This document shows, piece by piece, positions 1 through 7,782 of a stretch of DNA of 64,000 nt (within the stretch, counting starts at the first letter, position 1; every line of letters begins with the position of its first letter). The position numbers and the translations under genes are program-made. Location: contig NZ_JAGQBE010000001.1 in assembly GCF_024345475.1 (NCBI RefSeq), positions 42,915 to 106,914 of the forward strand, given 5' to 3'. The notes under the pieces are model-generated. The model did not search any database. It was not told the origin of the DNA and saw only the letters and a program-made list of their open reading frames with translations. This DNA comes from Cyanobium sp. T1B-Tous. Lineage in GTDB: Bacteria > Cyanobacteriota > Cyanobacteriia > PCC-6307 > Cyanobiaceae.

Positions 1-8
1 GCCGACCG

Positions 9-458
9 GTGCTGAACGCTCTGGCTCTCTCGGCCTGCGGGCTGCTGCTGGCGAGTTGCAGCGGAACCCGCTTCGGCGACCAGCTCGCCCGCAGTTTCTC
101 AACGCCCCAGGCCCAGCCTGAGGCACCGCCCCCGGCGCCCACCCAGACCCCCGTCCCTGGCACGACAGCCGCCACCAGCAAAGGCGCGAAAGCTCCAAAG
201 GCTCCCGTGCCGCCCGTCCCGTCCTTGCCCCGGGCGACCCAGCCCAGCAAGCCGGCTCCCTACCGGATCACGATCCAGCTGCCGTCGGCGGATCCGGCAG
301 CCCCCGCCGAGGCGGTCACCGAGGCGCTGCGGGCCGCCGGTGTGAGTTTTGAAGTGGAGATGATCGAGCGCATCGGCGCGTCGGCTGGTGGACAGGCGCC
401 CCCGGCCGCTCCCGCCCCTGCGGCCCCCACGGTCACCCCGGCGCCGGCTCCCCGCTGA
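9..458 (+). CDS. putative proline/alanine-rich lipoprotein (5' end may lie upstream)
   Basis: A 149-residue open frame beginning with GTG at the window edge. The N-terminus is hydrophobic and contains a lipobox-like LASC at residues 15-18, suggesting a lipidated envelope protein. It lacks the usual positive n-region, and the frame stays open to base 1, so the true start may be outside the window. After a Pro/Ala-rich linker (about 35-80) a short folded segment (about 84-123) carries YRITIQLP and a helix-like EALRAAG. The C-terminus is again Pro/Ala-rich. The stop overlaps the start of the DUF2232 gene by one base, so the two are probably co-translated. Function unknown. Confidence 0.6.
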   Translation: MLNALALSACGLLLASCSGTRFGDQLARSFSTPQAQPEAPPPAPTQTPVPGTTAATSKGAKAPKAPVPPVPSLPRATQPSKPAPYRITIQLPSADPAAPAEAVTEALRAAGVSFEVEMIERIGASAGGQAPPAAPAPAAPTVTPAPAPR

Positions 459-1132
459 TGGCACCCCACCGGCAGGATCGGCCGTTGTCCGGGCGTCAGC
501 TGAGTCGACGCCAGGCCCGCCAGTTGATGGACACCGCCTACCTGGCCGCTGCCACCGCCCTGCTCTGGGTGGCGCTCTACTACCTGCCGGTGGGCAGCCC
601 CCTGTTCCGCCTGGCCCTGCCCCTGCCCCTGGCTCTGTTGCAGTTGCGTCACGGCTGGCGCTGTGCCCTCGAGGGGCTGGTGGTGACAGCTCTTTTGCTG
701 GTGGCCCTGATGGGGCCGATCCGGGGGCCGCTGGTGGTGTTTCCCTATGGAGCCCTGGCCCTCTGGCTGGGCTGGTGTTGGCGGCGGCGAACCAGCTGGT
801 GGCTCAGCTGGGGGGTCGGCAGCCTGATCGGTGCCGCCGGTTTTCTGGTGCGAGTGGCGGTGCTGTCGGTGCTCGTGGGCGAAAACCTCTGGGTGGTGAT
901 CACCACGGCGGCCGCCGGACTGCTGGAAAAACTGGCCGGCTGGGTGGGGTTGGCCGCAGGCGTTGAACTGGTCCAGGTGCAGCTGGCTGCCCTGGGGCTC
1001 GTGTGGGTGCAAAACGTGATCCTGGTGCTGGCCCTGCACGCCGTGGCCTACTGGATCTTCCCCAGGCTGCAGGCGCCGATCAGTGAGCCCCCGGACGCCC
1101 TGCGCGCCCTGGTGGCCCTCGATCCCCTCTGA
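458..1132 (+). CDS. DUF2232 family multi-pass membrane protein
   Basis: A 224-residue integral membrane protein with a basic N-terminus (RRQARQ near residue 20) and about five or six hydrophobic segments: roughly 28-44, 48-62, 71-85, 91-104, 113-134 and 170-197. Size and pattern match the DUF2232 family, common in cyanobacteria and without a fixed biochemical role. The ATG overlaps the upstream TGA (TGATG), and the CobT-like gene follows 8 bases downstream. The cluster may link a membrane protein with cofactor salvage, but no catalytic motif is visible. Family assignment is by recognition of the sequence pattern. Confidence 0.65.
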   Translation: MAPHRQDRPLSGRQLSRRQARQLMDTAYLAAATALLWVALYYLPVGSPLFRLALPLPLALLQLRHGWRCALEGLVVTALLLVALMGPIRGPLVVFPYGALALWLGWCWRRRTSWWLSWGVGSLIGAAGFLVRVAVLSVLVGENLWVVITTAAAGLLEKLAGWVGLAAGVELVQVQLAALGLVWVQNVILVLALHAVAYWIFPRLQAPISEPPDALRALVALDPL

Positions 1133-1140
1133 GTGGGCTG

Positions 1141-2313
1141 ATGGCCTCTGGGGGTTTGCCACCCGATGCCTTGGCCCCTGATTCCTGGCGTCAGGCGCTT
1201 CAGCTGGGCTGGTCGCAGAGCCGGACCCTGCTACTCCTGGCGGCCACCGACACCGCCGCGGTGCCTGGCATCTCGGCCGCCGGAGCCTCGCCCACAGCCC
1301 GGCTCGGCACCGCAGCCGCGGATGCCGAGCTGCTGGTGCAGGGGCCGGGCGGTAGCCGCTGCCATGCCCTGCCGCCCCTGCCGGCGGGGGTGAGTCCGGC
1401 CCTGATCAGCCATGTGGTGCTGCGGGAGCTGGGTCTGCTGGACCGCACCCAGGTGCTGGATTTGGGCTGCCCCATCGCGGCGGCGGTGCCGCACCTGCGC
1501 CTGCCCGGCCTCGAAGCTGCCGGCCCCGCCCGCTGCCTCAGCACCGGCCGGGCCCTGGATCCGGCCCGGGTGGCGGCCCTGCTGCAGCGGGGCACCCGGT
1601 GGGGCCAGCGCTGGGATCCCAGCGAGCCCCTGGTGGTGGCGGAGTGCGTGCCGGGGGGCACCAGCACGGCCCTGGCGGTGCTGCAGGGGCTTGGGGTGGC
1701 GGCGGCCGGGCTGGTGAGCGGCAGCCTGCACCAACCCGCCCACGCGCTCAAGGCGGCCCTGGTGGGCCAGGGCCTGGCGGCGGCCGGGCTGTCGGGCGGG
1801 GGGAGCGCTGTGGCCAATCCCCTGGCGGTGTTGGCGGCGGTGGGGGATCCGATGCAGGCCTTCGCCACGGGCCTGGTGGGGGCGGCGGCGGCCCGGGGCA
1901 CGCCGGTGCTGCTGGCCGGGGGCAGCCAGATGGCGGCCGTGCTCGCCCTGGCCCTGGCGCTGGCACCGGTGGCGGCCCGGCAGGCCCTGGCGGAGCGGTT
2001 GGTGGTGGCGACCACGGCCTGGGTGGCGGAGGAGCCGGACAGCGATCTGAGCCTGTTGCTGGAGCGCATCGGCGCCTGCTGGCAGGTGCAGCCGCGGCTG
2101 GAGGTGGCGGCCCTGCGGTTCCACGGCTGTATCAGTGCAGCCCTGCGGGATTACGAGCGCGGCTATGTGAAGGAGGGCGTGGGGGCGGGGGGCCTGGCCG
2201 TGCTCTGGCAGCTGGCCGGACGCGACCCGGCGGCCCTGGCGGCCGCCTGCGATCGTGCCTGCCGGATCGAGCTCGATCTGGACGGGCTGGCTGGGGGGGA
2301 TCGCGGTGTTTAG
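1141..2313 (+). CDS. CobT-like nicotinate-nucleotide phosphoribosyltransferase (TIGR00303 family)
   Basis: A 390-residue protein matching the TIGR00303 branch of nicotinate mononucleotide:base phosphoribosyltransferases, found in archaea and cyanobacteria. The reaction expected from the family is transfer of phosphoribose from nicotinate mononucleotide to the lower-ligand base of cobalamin. Glycine-rich segments are typical: VVAECVPGGTSTALAVLQGLG (about 161-181) and VLLAGGSQMAAVLALAL (about 257-273). The conserved tail segment ERGYVKEGVGAGG is near residues 339-351. The gene sits 8 bases after the DUF2232 gene and 10 bases before a binding-protein lipoprotein. Another cobalamin gene, cobM, is in this window, so de novo corrinoid synthesis is likely. 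Cyanobacteria usually make pseudocobalamin, so the real base may be adenine (inference). Confidence 0.82.
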   Translation: MASGGLPPDALAPDSWRQALQLGWSQSRTLLLLAATDTAAVPGISAAGASPTARLGTAAADAELLVQGPGGSRCHALPPLPAGVSPALISHVVLRELGLLDRTQVLDLGCPIAAAVPHLRLPGLEAAGPARCLSTGRALDPARVAALLQRGTRWGQRWDPSEPLVVAECVPGGTSTALAVLQGLGVAAAGLVSGSLHQPAHALKAALVGQGLAAAGLSGGGSAVANPLAVLAAVGDPMQAFATGLVGAAAARGTPVLLAGGSQMAAVLALALALAPVAARQALAERLVVATTAWVAEEPDSDLSLLLERIGACWQVQPRLEVAALRFHGCISAALRDYERGYVKEGVGAGGLAVLWQLAGRDPAALAAACDRACRIELDLDGLAGGDRGV

Positions 2314-2323
2314 GGTCGCTGCC

Positions 2324-3352
2324 ATGGCTCCTCTCCCCGGATCGCTCTCCCGCCGCCAGCTCCTGCAGCTGGGCGTGGCGGCCGGCCTGTTGGCCGCCTG
2401 CCGCCCCGCGAACGGTCCCGAGCTGCTGCTGGTGGAGGGAGAGCTGCCGGCTGCCTGGTTGAAGCAGCTGCCGGCGCCCTGGCGTTCCCGGGCGCTGGCG
2501 GATCCCGCAGCGGTCCAACGGGCCGGATTCCCCGCTGGGCAGCCCGCACCTGGCCTGGTGGCCCTCAGCGACGGCTGGGCCAGTGGTCTGGGCCGGGAGC
2601 GGTTGCAGGCCTTCGGGGCGCCCCGGCTCTGGGCCCGTCTGGCGCCCTTCAGTGCCGAGGTGGCCCGGCTGTTCGGCCCAGCCGGGGGCACGGCTGAGCT
2701 GGCCTTCCCCTGGGCCTACAGCCCCTGGGTGATCGCCCTGCGCAACCGTCCCGATCTGGCGGCCCGCCGCCAGCAGGGCTGGTCGCTGCTGCTCGACCCC
2801 AGCCTGCGGGGGCGGTTGGTGCTGCCCTCCAGCCCCCGCATCAGCCTGGAGATCGTCAAAGGGGATTTTGAGCAACTGGAGCGGCTGCGGGCCCAGGCCC
2901 TGGCCTACGACGACCGCGATGGCCTCAGCCTGTTGCTGGGCGGCAAGGCCGAAGCGGCCGTGCTGCCGTTGCAGCGGTTGATTCCCCTGCTGCGCCGCGA
3001 CCAGCGCCTGGCGGTGATCTGGCCCGACAGCGGGGCTCCGCTCAGCTGGCAGCTGCTGGTGCGGCCAGCGCTACCCCAAGCCCAGGCTGGGCAGGCGTCC
3101 CCCCCACCGCTGGAGTGGCTCGGGGCGGTTCTGGAGCCGTCGCTGCTGGAATCGCTGCTGGCCAAGGGCTGGGTGCCGCCCCTGCCCCAGGCGGTGCTGG
3201 CCCCCGCGGCCCGGCGTTTTCCGGCGGCCATGGCGGCGTTGTTGCTGCCCGGCGATGCCCTGCTGGGCCGCTGCTGGAGCCTGCCACCGCTCAGCGTTGC
3301 TGCGCAGCTCGCCCAGCAGAACCTCTGGGATGCGGCTGCCCCCAGGCCTTAG
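2324..3352 (+). CDS. Tat/lipobox-type extracellular solute-binding protein
   Basis: A 342-residue protein starting at ATG 2324, just after the upstream stop. An in-frame start 69 bases earlier would lie inside the CobT-like gene and spoil the signal peptide. The N-terminus SRRQLLQLGVAAGLLAAC has a twin arginine, an h-region and a lipobox-like LAAC, indicating an exported lipoprotein. The body looks like a periplasmic binding protein of the spermidine/putrescine type (FPWAYSPWVIALRNRPDL near 127, DPSLRGRLVLPSSPR near 157). No permease or ATPase is adjacent, so the ligand cannot be named. It may serve a transporter elsewhere or act as a sensor. Confidence 0.6.
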   Translation: MAPLPGSLSRRQLLQLGVAAGLLAACRPANGPELLLVEGELPAAWLKQLPAPWRSRALADPAAVQRAGFPAGQPAPGLVALSDGWASGLGRERLQAFGAPRLWARLAPFSAEVARLFGPAGGTAELAFPWAYSPWVIALRNRPDLAARRQQGWSLLLDPSLRGRLVLPSSPRISLEIVKGDFEQLERLRAQALAYDDRDGLSLLLGGKAEAAVLPLQRLIPLLRRDQRLAVIWPDSGAPLSWQLLVRPALPQAQAGQASPPPLEWLGAVLEPSLLESLLAKGWVPPLPQAVLAPAARRFPAAMAALLLPGDALLGRCWSLPPLSVAAQLAQQNLWDAAAPRP

Positions 3353-3487
3353 TCGTTGCTCCCTTGCCTGAGTGGGGGATGGGGTGGGCGCGGCCGTGTC
3401 GCTGTTCCGTACAGCTTGTACAGAATTTGGACCTAGGGGATCTGGGCCATGGGGCCCTCCTCCAGATCCGGATCAGGACGCCAAGGG

Positions 3488-4648
3488 CTAGCCCCAGAGC
3501 CGCCGCCGCGGAGCGGCGGCCAGGCGCCGGTGGGTGTCGGCCAGCAGGGTTGGGATCGGCAGGCCGTGGGGGCAGCGGGGCAGGCAGGCGCCGCAGGCTT
3601 GGCAGGCCTCGGCCTGGCGCTCCTCCCACCAGTGGCCGGCGCGGCCGATCAGGTTGTAGCGCTCGCCGGCAAACGCCTCCATGCCGTGGCCGACGGCCAG
3701 GTTGCGCAGGCGCAGCAGTTCGGGGATCGGCACGCCGTTGGGGCAGGGCAGGCAGGCCCGGCACTGGCCGCAGCGCTCGGCCCCCAGCCGCTGCCGGCCG
3801 GCGGCCTCCAGCCTGGCCAGGGCCTGGTGGTGGGCAGGGCTGAGCCAGGCTGCGGGCTCTGCGGCGATGGCAGTGGCCCAGGCCAGATCGCCCGGCTGCT
3901 CGGCCCCCAGGCTCAGGGTGGAGATTCCCTGATCCAGCAGAAAGCGGTAGGCCAGCTCCAGGGGGTGGAACGGGGCGCAGTCGGCCAGCAGTTCGGCTGG
4001 TGGGTCGTAGAGGCGGCCGCCCTTGTCGGCGGGGGAGATGGCCAGCACGCCGATGCCGTCCGCGAGGGCGGCGCGGGCCAGGGGCAGGCGGGTCTGGTCG
4101 AACAGGTGCAGGTGCAGGCTGCAGAAGCTGAAGGATCCCGAGGCCAGGGCCGCTTCGATCAGCTCCGGACTGCCGTGGCTGGTGAAGCCCACCTGGCCCA
4201 CCAGCCCTTCGCCGCGGGCCCAGGTCAGCAGCTCGGCACCGGGGCCCCGCAGGGCCCAGTCCAGGTGCTCGGGGGTGTTGAGGCCATGCACCGCCAGGTT
4301 GGTGAGTGGGCCTGGGCCAAGGCGCTGGAGGATGGCGCGCAGCTGCCCCTGGGCGGTGGCCAGATCGGGCCCAGGCAGCAGCTTGCTGGTGATGCGCCAG
4401 CCGCCCGGCGGGGCCAGGTTGTCCAGGGCCAGGGCGGCGAGGGCCTGGCCGAGGAAGGTTTCGGCGGGGCCGTAGGCCGGGGCCGTCTCCAGATGGTTGA
4501 TGCCGGCGGCCAAGGCCGCGCGCAGCACCGCTTCCATCTGGGCCGGGCTGCCCAGGGCGCGCATGGTGCCCAGGCTGAAGGCCGATACCGGTGGCCCGGC
4601 TCCGAAGGGGCGCAGCCGCTGCTCAGCCGGCGCCGGGACTGTCGTCAT
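3488..4648 (-). CDS. aldo/keto reductase with C-terminal ferredoxin-like Fe-S motifs
   Basis: A 386-residue protein. The chosen ATG at 4648 gives MTTVPAPAEQRLRPFG followed directly by the aldo/keto reductase barrel start (FSLGTMRALG). The longer open frame upstream lies inside the neighbouring gene. The strand containing HLETAPAYGPAETFLGQAL corresponds to the DTAxxYG region that contributes the catalytic Tyr. The C-terminal third has two cysteine clusters, CGQCRACLPCPNG and CQACGACLPRCPHG, typical of the Fe-S-containing aldo/keto reductase branch. Substrate unknown. The start overlaps the end of the DUF151 gene by 26 bases, suggesting one transcript. The 3' end is convergent with the solute-binding gene. 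Confidence 0.85.
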   Translation of the reverse strand: MTTVPAPAEQRLRPFGAGPPVSAFSLGTMRALGSPAQMEAVLRAALAAGINHLETAPAYGPAETFLGQALAALALDNLAPPGGWRITSKLLPGPDLATAQGQLRAILQRLGPGPLTNLAVHGLNTPEHLDWALRGPGAELLTWARGEGLVGQVGFTSHGSPELIEAALASGSFSFCSLHLHLFDQTRLPLARAALADGIGVLAISPADKGGRLYDPPAELLADCAPFHPLELAYRFLLDQGISTLSLGAEQPGDLAWATAIAAEPAAWLSPAHHQALARLEAAGRQRLGAERCGQCRACLPCPNGVPIPELLRLRNLAVGHGMEAFAGERYNLIGRAGHWWEERQAEACQACGACLPRCPHGLPIPTLLADTHRRLAAAPRRRLWG

Positions 4649-5270
4649 GCTCTTCGCCGGGGCCGGGGGCTGGGGGTTCAGGCTCCGCTTCCGTTTGCGA
4701 TGCCGACCCAGGCTCGGGGTGGGCCTGGCGCAGATGGCGCACCAGGTCGGCGGGGCTGGTGCTGTCGAGGAAGCGGCGGAATTTGTCCTGGTCTTCCGCA
4801 TCGGCCTCCGCATCCACCGGGATGGAGGCATCGGCCACCACTTCCTCCAGCATCCAGATGGGGCTATGGGTGCGCAGGGCCAGGGCGATGGCGTCGCTGG
4901 GCCGGGCATCGAGCTCCAGGCTGGTGGCGGGTTTGGCGTCGCCAGAGCCGGATTCCCCAGGCCCGGACTCCCCTGCGCCAGCGGCCTGGGCGGGGAGGAG
5001 TTTCAGCACGGCCCGGAAGGTGCTGTCTTCAATCGTGTGGATCACCACCCGGTCGAGCCGCAGCCCGCCCGCATCGATCAGGGCGGCCATCAGGTCGTGG
5101 CTGAGGGGCCGCGGCGGCGGCTCGTTGCTGAGGCCGGCCAGGATGTTCTGGGCCTGGGCCTGGTCGATCCAGATCGGCACCTGGCGCCGGCCCGAAGGAT
5201 CCCGCAACAGCACGATCGGGCTGCGACTGGCCGCATCCAGGCCGATTCCGGCAACGCGCATCTCGACCAT
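4623..5270 (-). CDS. bifunctional nuclease family protein (DUF151)
   Basis: A 215-residue protein whose first 160 residues match the DUF151 bifunctional-nuclease fold. Recognisable pieces are MVEMRVAGIGLD, SPIVLLRDPSGRRQVPIWIDQAQA, RPLSHDLMAALIDAGG and RPSDAIALALRTHSPIW. The family is reported to bind or cleave DNA/RNA, but its cyanobacterial role is not settled. An Ala/Gly/Ser/Pro linker insertion (about 120-143) precedes the RPSDAIAL motif. The tail is acidic and low in complexity. Transcribed away from riboflavin synthase across a 64-base gap, and overlapping the aldo/keto reductase start. Confidence 0.85.
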   Translation of the reverse strand: MVEMRVAGIGLDAASRSPIVLLRDPSGRRQVPIWIDQAQAQNILAGLSNEPPPRPLSHDLMAALIDAGGLRLDRVVIHTIEDSTFRAVLKLLPAQAAGAGESGPGESGSGDAKPATSLELDARPSDAIALALRTHSPIWMLEEVVADASIPVDAEADAEDQDKFRRFLDSTSPADLVRHLRQAHPEPGSASQTEAEPEPPAPGPGEEHDDSPGAG

Positions 5271-5334
5271 GGCTTGCCCGCCGAGCCCTTTGTCCGATTA
5301 TGGCCAGATTGGTTCTTCCTGGGCTGGACAGCGG

Positions 5335-6006
5335 ATGTTTACCGGGCTGGTGCAGGCCACAGGGGTGATCCGCCGCAGTCCCCGCGGGGTGCAGGTGCAG
5401 TGGTCGGCAGCTCCCGCAGGGGGCTGGGGGCCCCAGAGTCTGGCCCTGGGGGACAGCGTGGCGGTGGATGGGGTGTGCCTCACCGTGGCCGAGCGCCTCG
5501 CCGATGGTTTTCGCGCCGATGTGAGTGAGGAAACCCTGGGGCGCACCACCCTCGCGGCCAAGGCGGATCGGGGTGGGGCGGTGAATCTTGAGCCCGCCCT
5601 GCGCCTGGCCGATCGCCTCGGCGGCCATCTGGTGAGCGGCCATGTGGACGGCTTGGGGGTGGTGCGCGCCATTGCGCGTCAGCCGGCCTCCTGGCGCCTG
5701 GAGCTGGCCTGGAGTGACCCCGCCTATGGCCGCTACATCTGTGAGAAGGCGAGTGTTGCCGTGGATGGCATCAGCCTCACGGTGGCGGGCTGCGAGCCCA
5801 GTGGTGCCGGCTTCTGGATCGCCGTGATTCCCCACACCTGGGCCAGCACCACCCTGGCCCAGCTGGCCGTGGGGGATGGGGTCAACCTGGAAGCTGATCT
5901 GTTGGCGAAATACACCGAACGGCTGCTCTCGGCCGCCGGCACGGCCGCGGGGCCGGCTGGGGAGTCGATCAGTGGTGCCTGGCTAGCCGACCACGGTTGG
6001 GTCTGA
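5335..6006 (+). CDS. ribE: riboflavin synthase alpha chain
   Basis: A 223-residue protein that dismutates two 6,7-dimethyl-8-ribityllumazine molecules to riboflavin and a pyrimidinedione. The start is fixed by the family-typical MFTGLVQATG. Two tandem lumazine-binding repeats are visible, each with the signature S-V-A-V-D-G-(V/I)-x-LTV (near residues 41 and 139). The VSGHVDG motif sits at about 100-106. Length is normal for the family. The gene is divergent from the DUF151 gene and followed by an HdeD-like gene after 59 bases. No FMN riboswitch-like structure was recognised upstream. Confidence 0.95.
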   Translation: MFTGLVQATGVIRRSPRGVQVQWSAAPAGGWGPQSLALGDSVAVDGVCLTVAERLADGFRADVSEETLGRTTLAAKADRGGAVNLEPALRLADRLGGHLVSGHVDGLGVVRAIARQPASWRLELAWSDPAYGRYICEKASVAVDGISLTVAGCEPSGAGFWIAVIPHTWASTTLAQLAVGDGVNLEADLLAKYTERLLSAAGTAAGPAGESISGAWLADHGWV

Positions 6007-6065
6007 GCCAGGCTGACGCCGGCGGATGGCGTGACTACGGTCCGAGGGACGTCGGTTGCATACGG

Positions 6066-6641
6066 ATGGGCTCAAGTCTGCTGTCCCCCAATGGCGCGGG
6101 ACTCAAGGCCTTCACCCTGTTTGAGGGGGTATTGATGCTGGTGCTGGGGGTGCTGGCCCTGATCTTTCCGGTGGTGGCCTCGGCCTGGATCACCGTGATC
6201 GTGGCGGTGTCCTTTCTGGTGGGCGGCATCGTGGGCTGGGTGAGCAATCTGGCCCGCTCCCGCCAGCTGGGGCGGTGGTACTGCTTCTGGCGCCTGGTGA
6301 TCTCCACCCTGTTTGTCGTGGTGGGGGCCTGGATGATTCAGCAGTTCCGCGGCGGCCCGCTCGAGGGGGGCGTGGTGGTGGCCAGCCTCGCCTTTGCCAT
6401 CGGCCTCGTCTTCATCCTGGAGGGCGTGGTGTCAATCCTGATGTCCCTGGGGCACACCCAGATGCGGGGCTGGGGATGGGGCCTGCTCAATGGCATCGTC
6501 ACCCTGATCCTCGGCGTGTTGATCGTCACCATGCAGGGCTGGGGCCTGCTGTGGGTGATTGGCGTGCTGGTGGGGATCAGCTTTTTGTTCAGCGGCATCG
6601 ACCTGCTGGCCTTCAGCGCCCGCTTTCATGGCGATGACTGA
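6066..6641 (+). CDS. HdeD/DUF308-family membrane protein
   Basis: A 191-residue membrane protein with about six transmembrane segments arranged as repeats of a hairpin (first FEGVLMLVLGVLALIFPVV, later GLLNGIVTLILGVLIV). This is the DUF308 pattern found in HdeD, an acid-resistance membrane protein of enterobacteria. The chosen ATG 6066 gives MGSSLLSPNGAGLKAFTLFEG. The open frame extends 69 bases upstream into the end of ribE, but that part is polar and unlike the family. Role in cyanobacteria unknown. It ends 9 bases before the cyAbrB gene, which is convergent. Confidence 0.8.
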   Translation: MGSSLLSPNGAGLKAFTLFEGVLMLVLGVLALIFPVVASAWITVIVAVSFLVGGIVGWVSNLARSRQLGRWYCFWRLVISTLFVVVGAWMIQQFRGGPLEGGVVVASLAFAIGLVFILEGVVSILMSLGHTQMRGWGWGLLNGIVTLILGVLIVTMQGWGLLWVIGVLVGISFLFSGIDLLAFSARFHGDD

Positions 6642-6650
6642 AGCGGGCTC

Positions 6651-7037
6651 CTAGCCCTCGAGGGGCAGTAGCCAGATGGAGCCGGTTTCCTGGTGAATTT
6701 CGATCCGGAACTCCTGGCCCGGCTCCAGTCCCAGCCGGCGGGTGTAGGCCTGGCCGATCAGCAGGTTGCCATTGCCGTGCACGCGGGTTCGGAATTCCGC
6801 TTGCCGGCCCTTCCCCTGGCCCGTGCCGCGGCCCCCGGAGCTGGCGGGGAGGTGGTAGCCCTTGGCGGCCACCAGGGCCCGGTAAAAACTCTTTTTCAGC
6901 ACCCGACCACTCGGACCCACATAGCCACAGGCCCGGGCGATCTGATCTTCCGGCCGATCGCTCAGGGCCCGCGCCCGATCCAGCAGGGCCTGGCCTTCCA
7001 GCATTTCCGGTGGGCTGTCGCCCGTCCTGGCCGCCAT
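6651..7037 (-). CDS. cyAbrB-type transcriptional regulator
   Basis: A 128-residue protein matching the cyanobacterial AbrB family. The N-terminal part contains LLDRARALSDRPEDQIARACGY and SFYRALVAAKGYHL. A basic linker (about 68-78) leads to an AbrB/SpoVT-like DNA-binding domain with EFRTRVHGNGNLLIGQAYTR and LEPGQEFRIEI. These proteins are global regulators of carbon, nitrogen and redox genes in cyanobacteria. The fold order (DNA-binding domain at the C-terminus) is the cyanobacterial arrangement. Targets cannot be read from the sequence. It lies next to the oxidase operon on the same strand, with a 100-base gap. Confidence 0.88.
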   Translation of the reverse strand: MAARTGDSPPEMLEGQALLDRARALSDRPEDQIARACGYVGPSGRVLKKSFYRALVAAKGYHLPASSGGRGTGQGKGRQAEFRTRVHGNGNLLIGQAYTRRLGLEPGQEFRIEIHQETGSIWLLPLEG

Positions 7038-7137
7038 GGCGCTTGCCTGCCCTCGTCAGTGAGATAACTCGATTCTGCCGACTGTGCTGAAAATCGCCAC
7101 TCCCGTCAGGGTGAGGAAACTGGGGATTGGATCGCTC

Positions 7138-7782
7138 TCAGAGCAGATAGAGAATTCCGTACAGCACCACCCAGATGCCATCCACGAAGTGCCAGTAAAG
7201 CTCGGCCGCTTCGAGGCCGAAGTGATCGCTGGCGCTGATGCGGCCGCCTTGGCGGGTTTGCAGGGCCACGATGGCGATGCAGATCACCCCCAGGGTCACG
7301 TGCAGGCCGTGGAACCCGGTGAGGGCATAGAAGGTGCTGGCGAACAGGTTGTCGGTGAGGCTGAAGGGCAAGCTGAAGTACTCCACCATCTGGCCCGCCA
7401 GAAAGATGGCCCCCAAGCCGCCGGTGATGGCCAGCCAGAGGCGACTGGCCCCCAGGTTGCCGCCGCGGCATTCCTTGCCCGCCCGGTGGAAGGTGAAGCT
7501 GCTGATGATCAGCACCACGGTGTTGATCGTGGGGAGCAGCAGCTCCAGTTCGTAGGTGCTCCCCTCCTGCAGGGGATTCACGGCCCGGAAGGTGAGATAG
7601 GCGGCGAAGAAGCCGGCGAAGGTCATGCCATCGGCCACCAGGAAGGTGGCCAGGCCAAACAGGCGAAAGTCCCCATGCTCCGCGTGCTCCTGCTCGGCCG
7701 CGGCGGTGTGGCTGGCGTCGGGGCCCTGGTTGGGGCTGCCGGAGCCCTGGCCGGAGTCCTGGAGGGGTGCGGTGCTGGTCAT
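7138..7782 (-). CDS. ctaE: cytochrome c oxidase subunit III
   Basis: A 214-residue membrane subunit of the aa3-type terminal oxidase. ATG 7782 is chosen because it follows a strong AGGAGG ribosome-binding site and overlaps the ctaD stop as ATGA. An open frame continues upstream but lies inside ctaD. After a polar N-terminus (1-37) there are five hydrophobic segments. Typical motifs are FHRAGKE, GFHGLHVTLGV and the C-terminal ELYWHFVDGIWVVLY, close to the family signature YWHFVDxVW. Third gene of the ctaCDE operon. Confidence 0.95.
   Translation of the reverse strand: MTSTAPLQDSGQGSGSPNQGPDASHTAAAEQEHAEHGDFRLFGLATFLVADGMTFAGFFAAYLTFRAVNPLQEGSTYELELLLPTINTVVLIISSFTFHRAGKECRGGNLGASRLWLAITGGLGAIFLAGQMVEYFSLPFSLTDNLFASTFYALTGFHGLHVTLGVICIAIVALQTRQGGRISASDHFGLEAAELYWHFVDGIWVVLYGILYLL

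Noticed and set aside
3409..3421. GTACAGCTTGTAC, similar to a LexA-type box.
   Set aside because: The spacer is 5 bases rather than the 4 of the cyanobacterial SOS consensus, and it lies between two converging gene ends, so there is no promoter to control.
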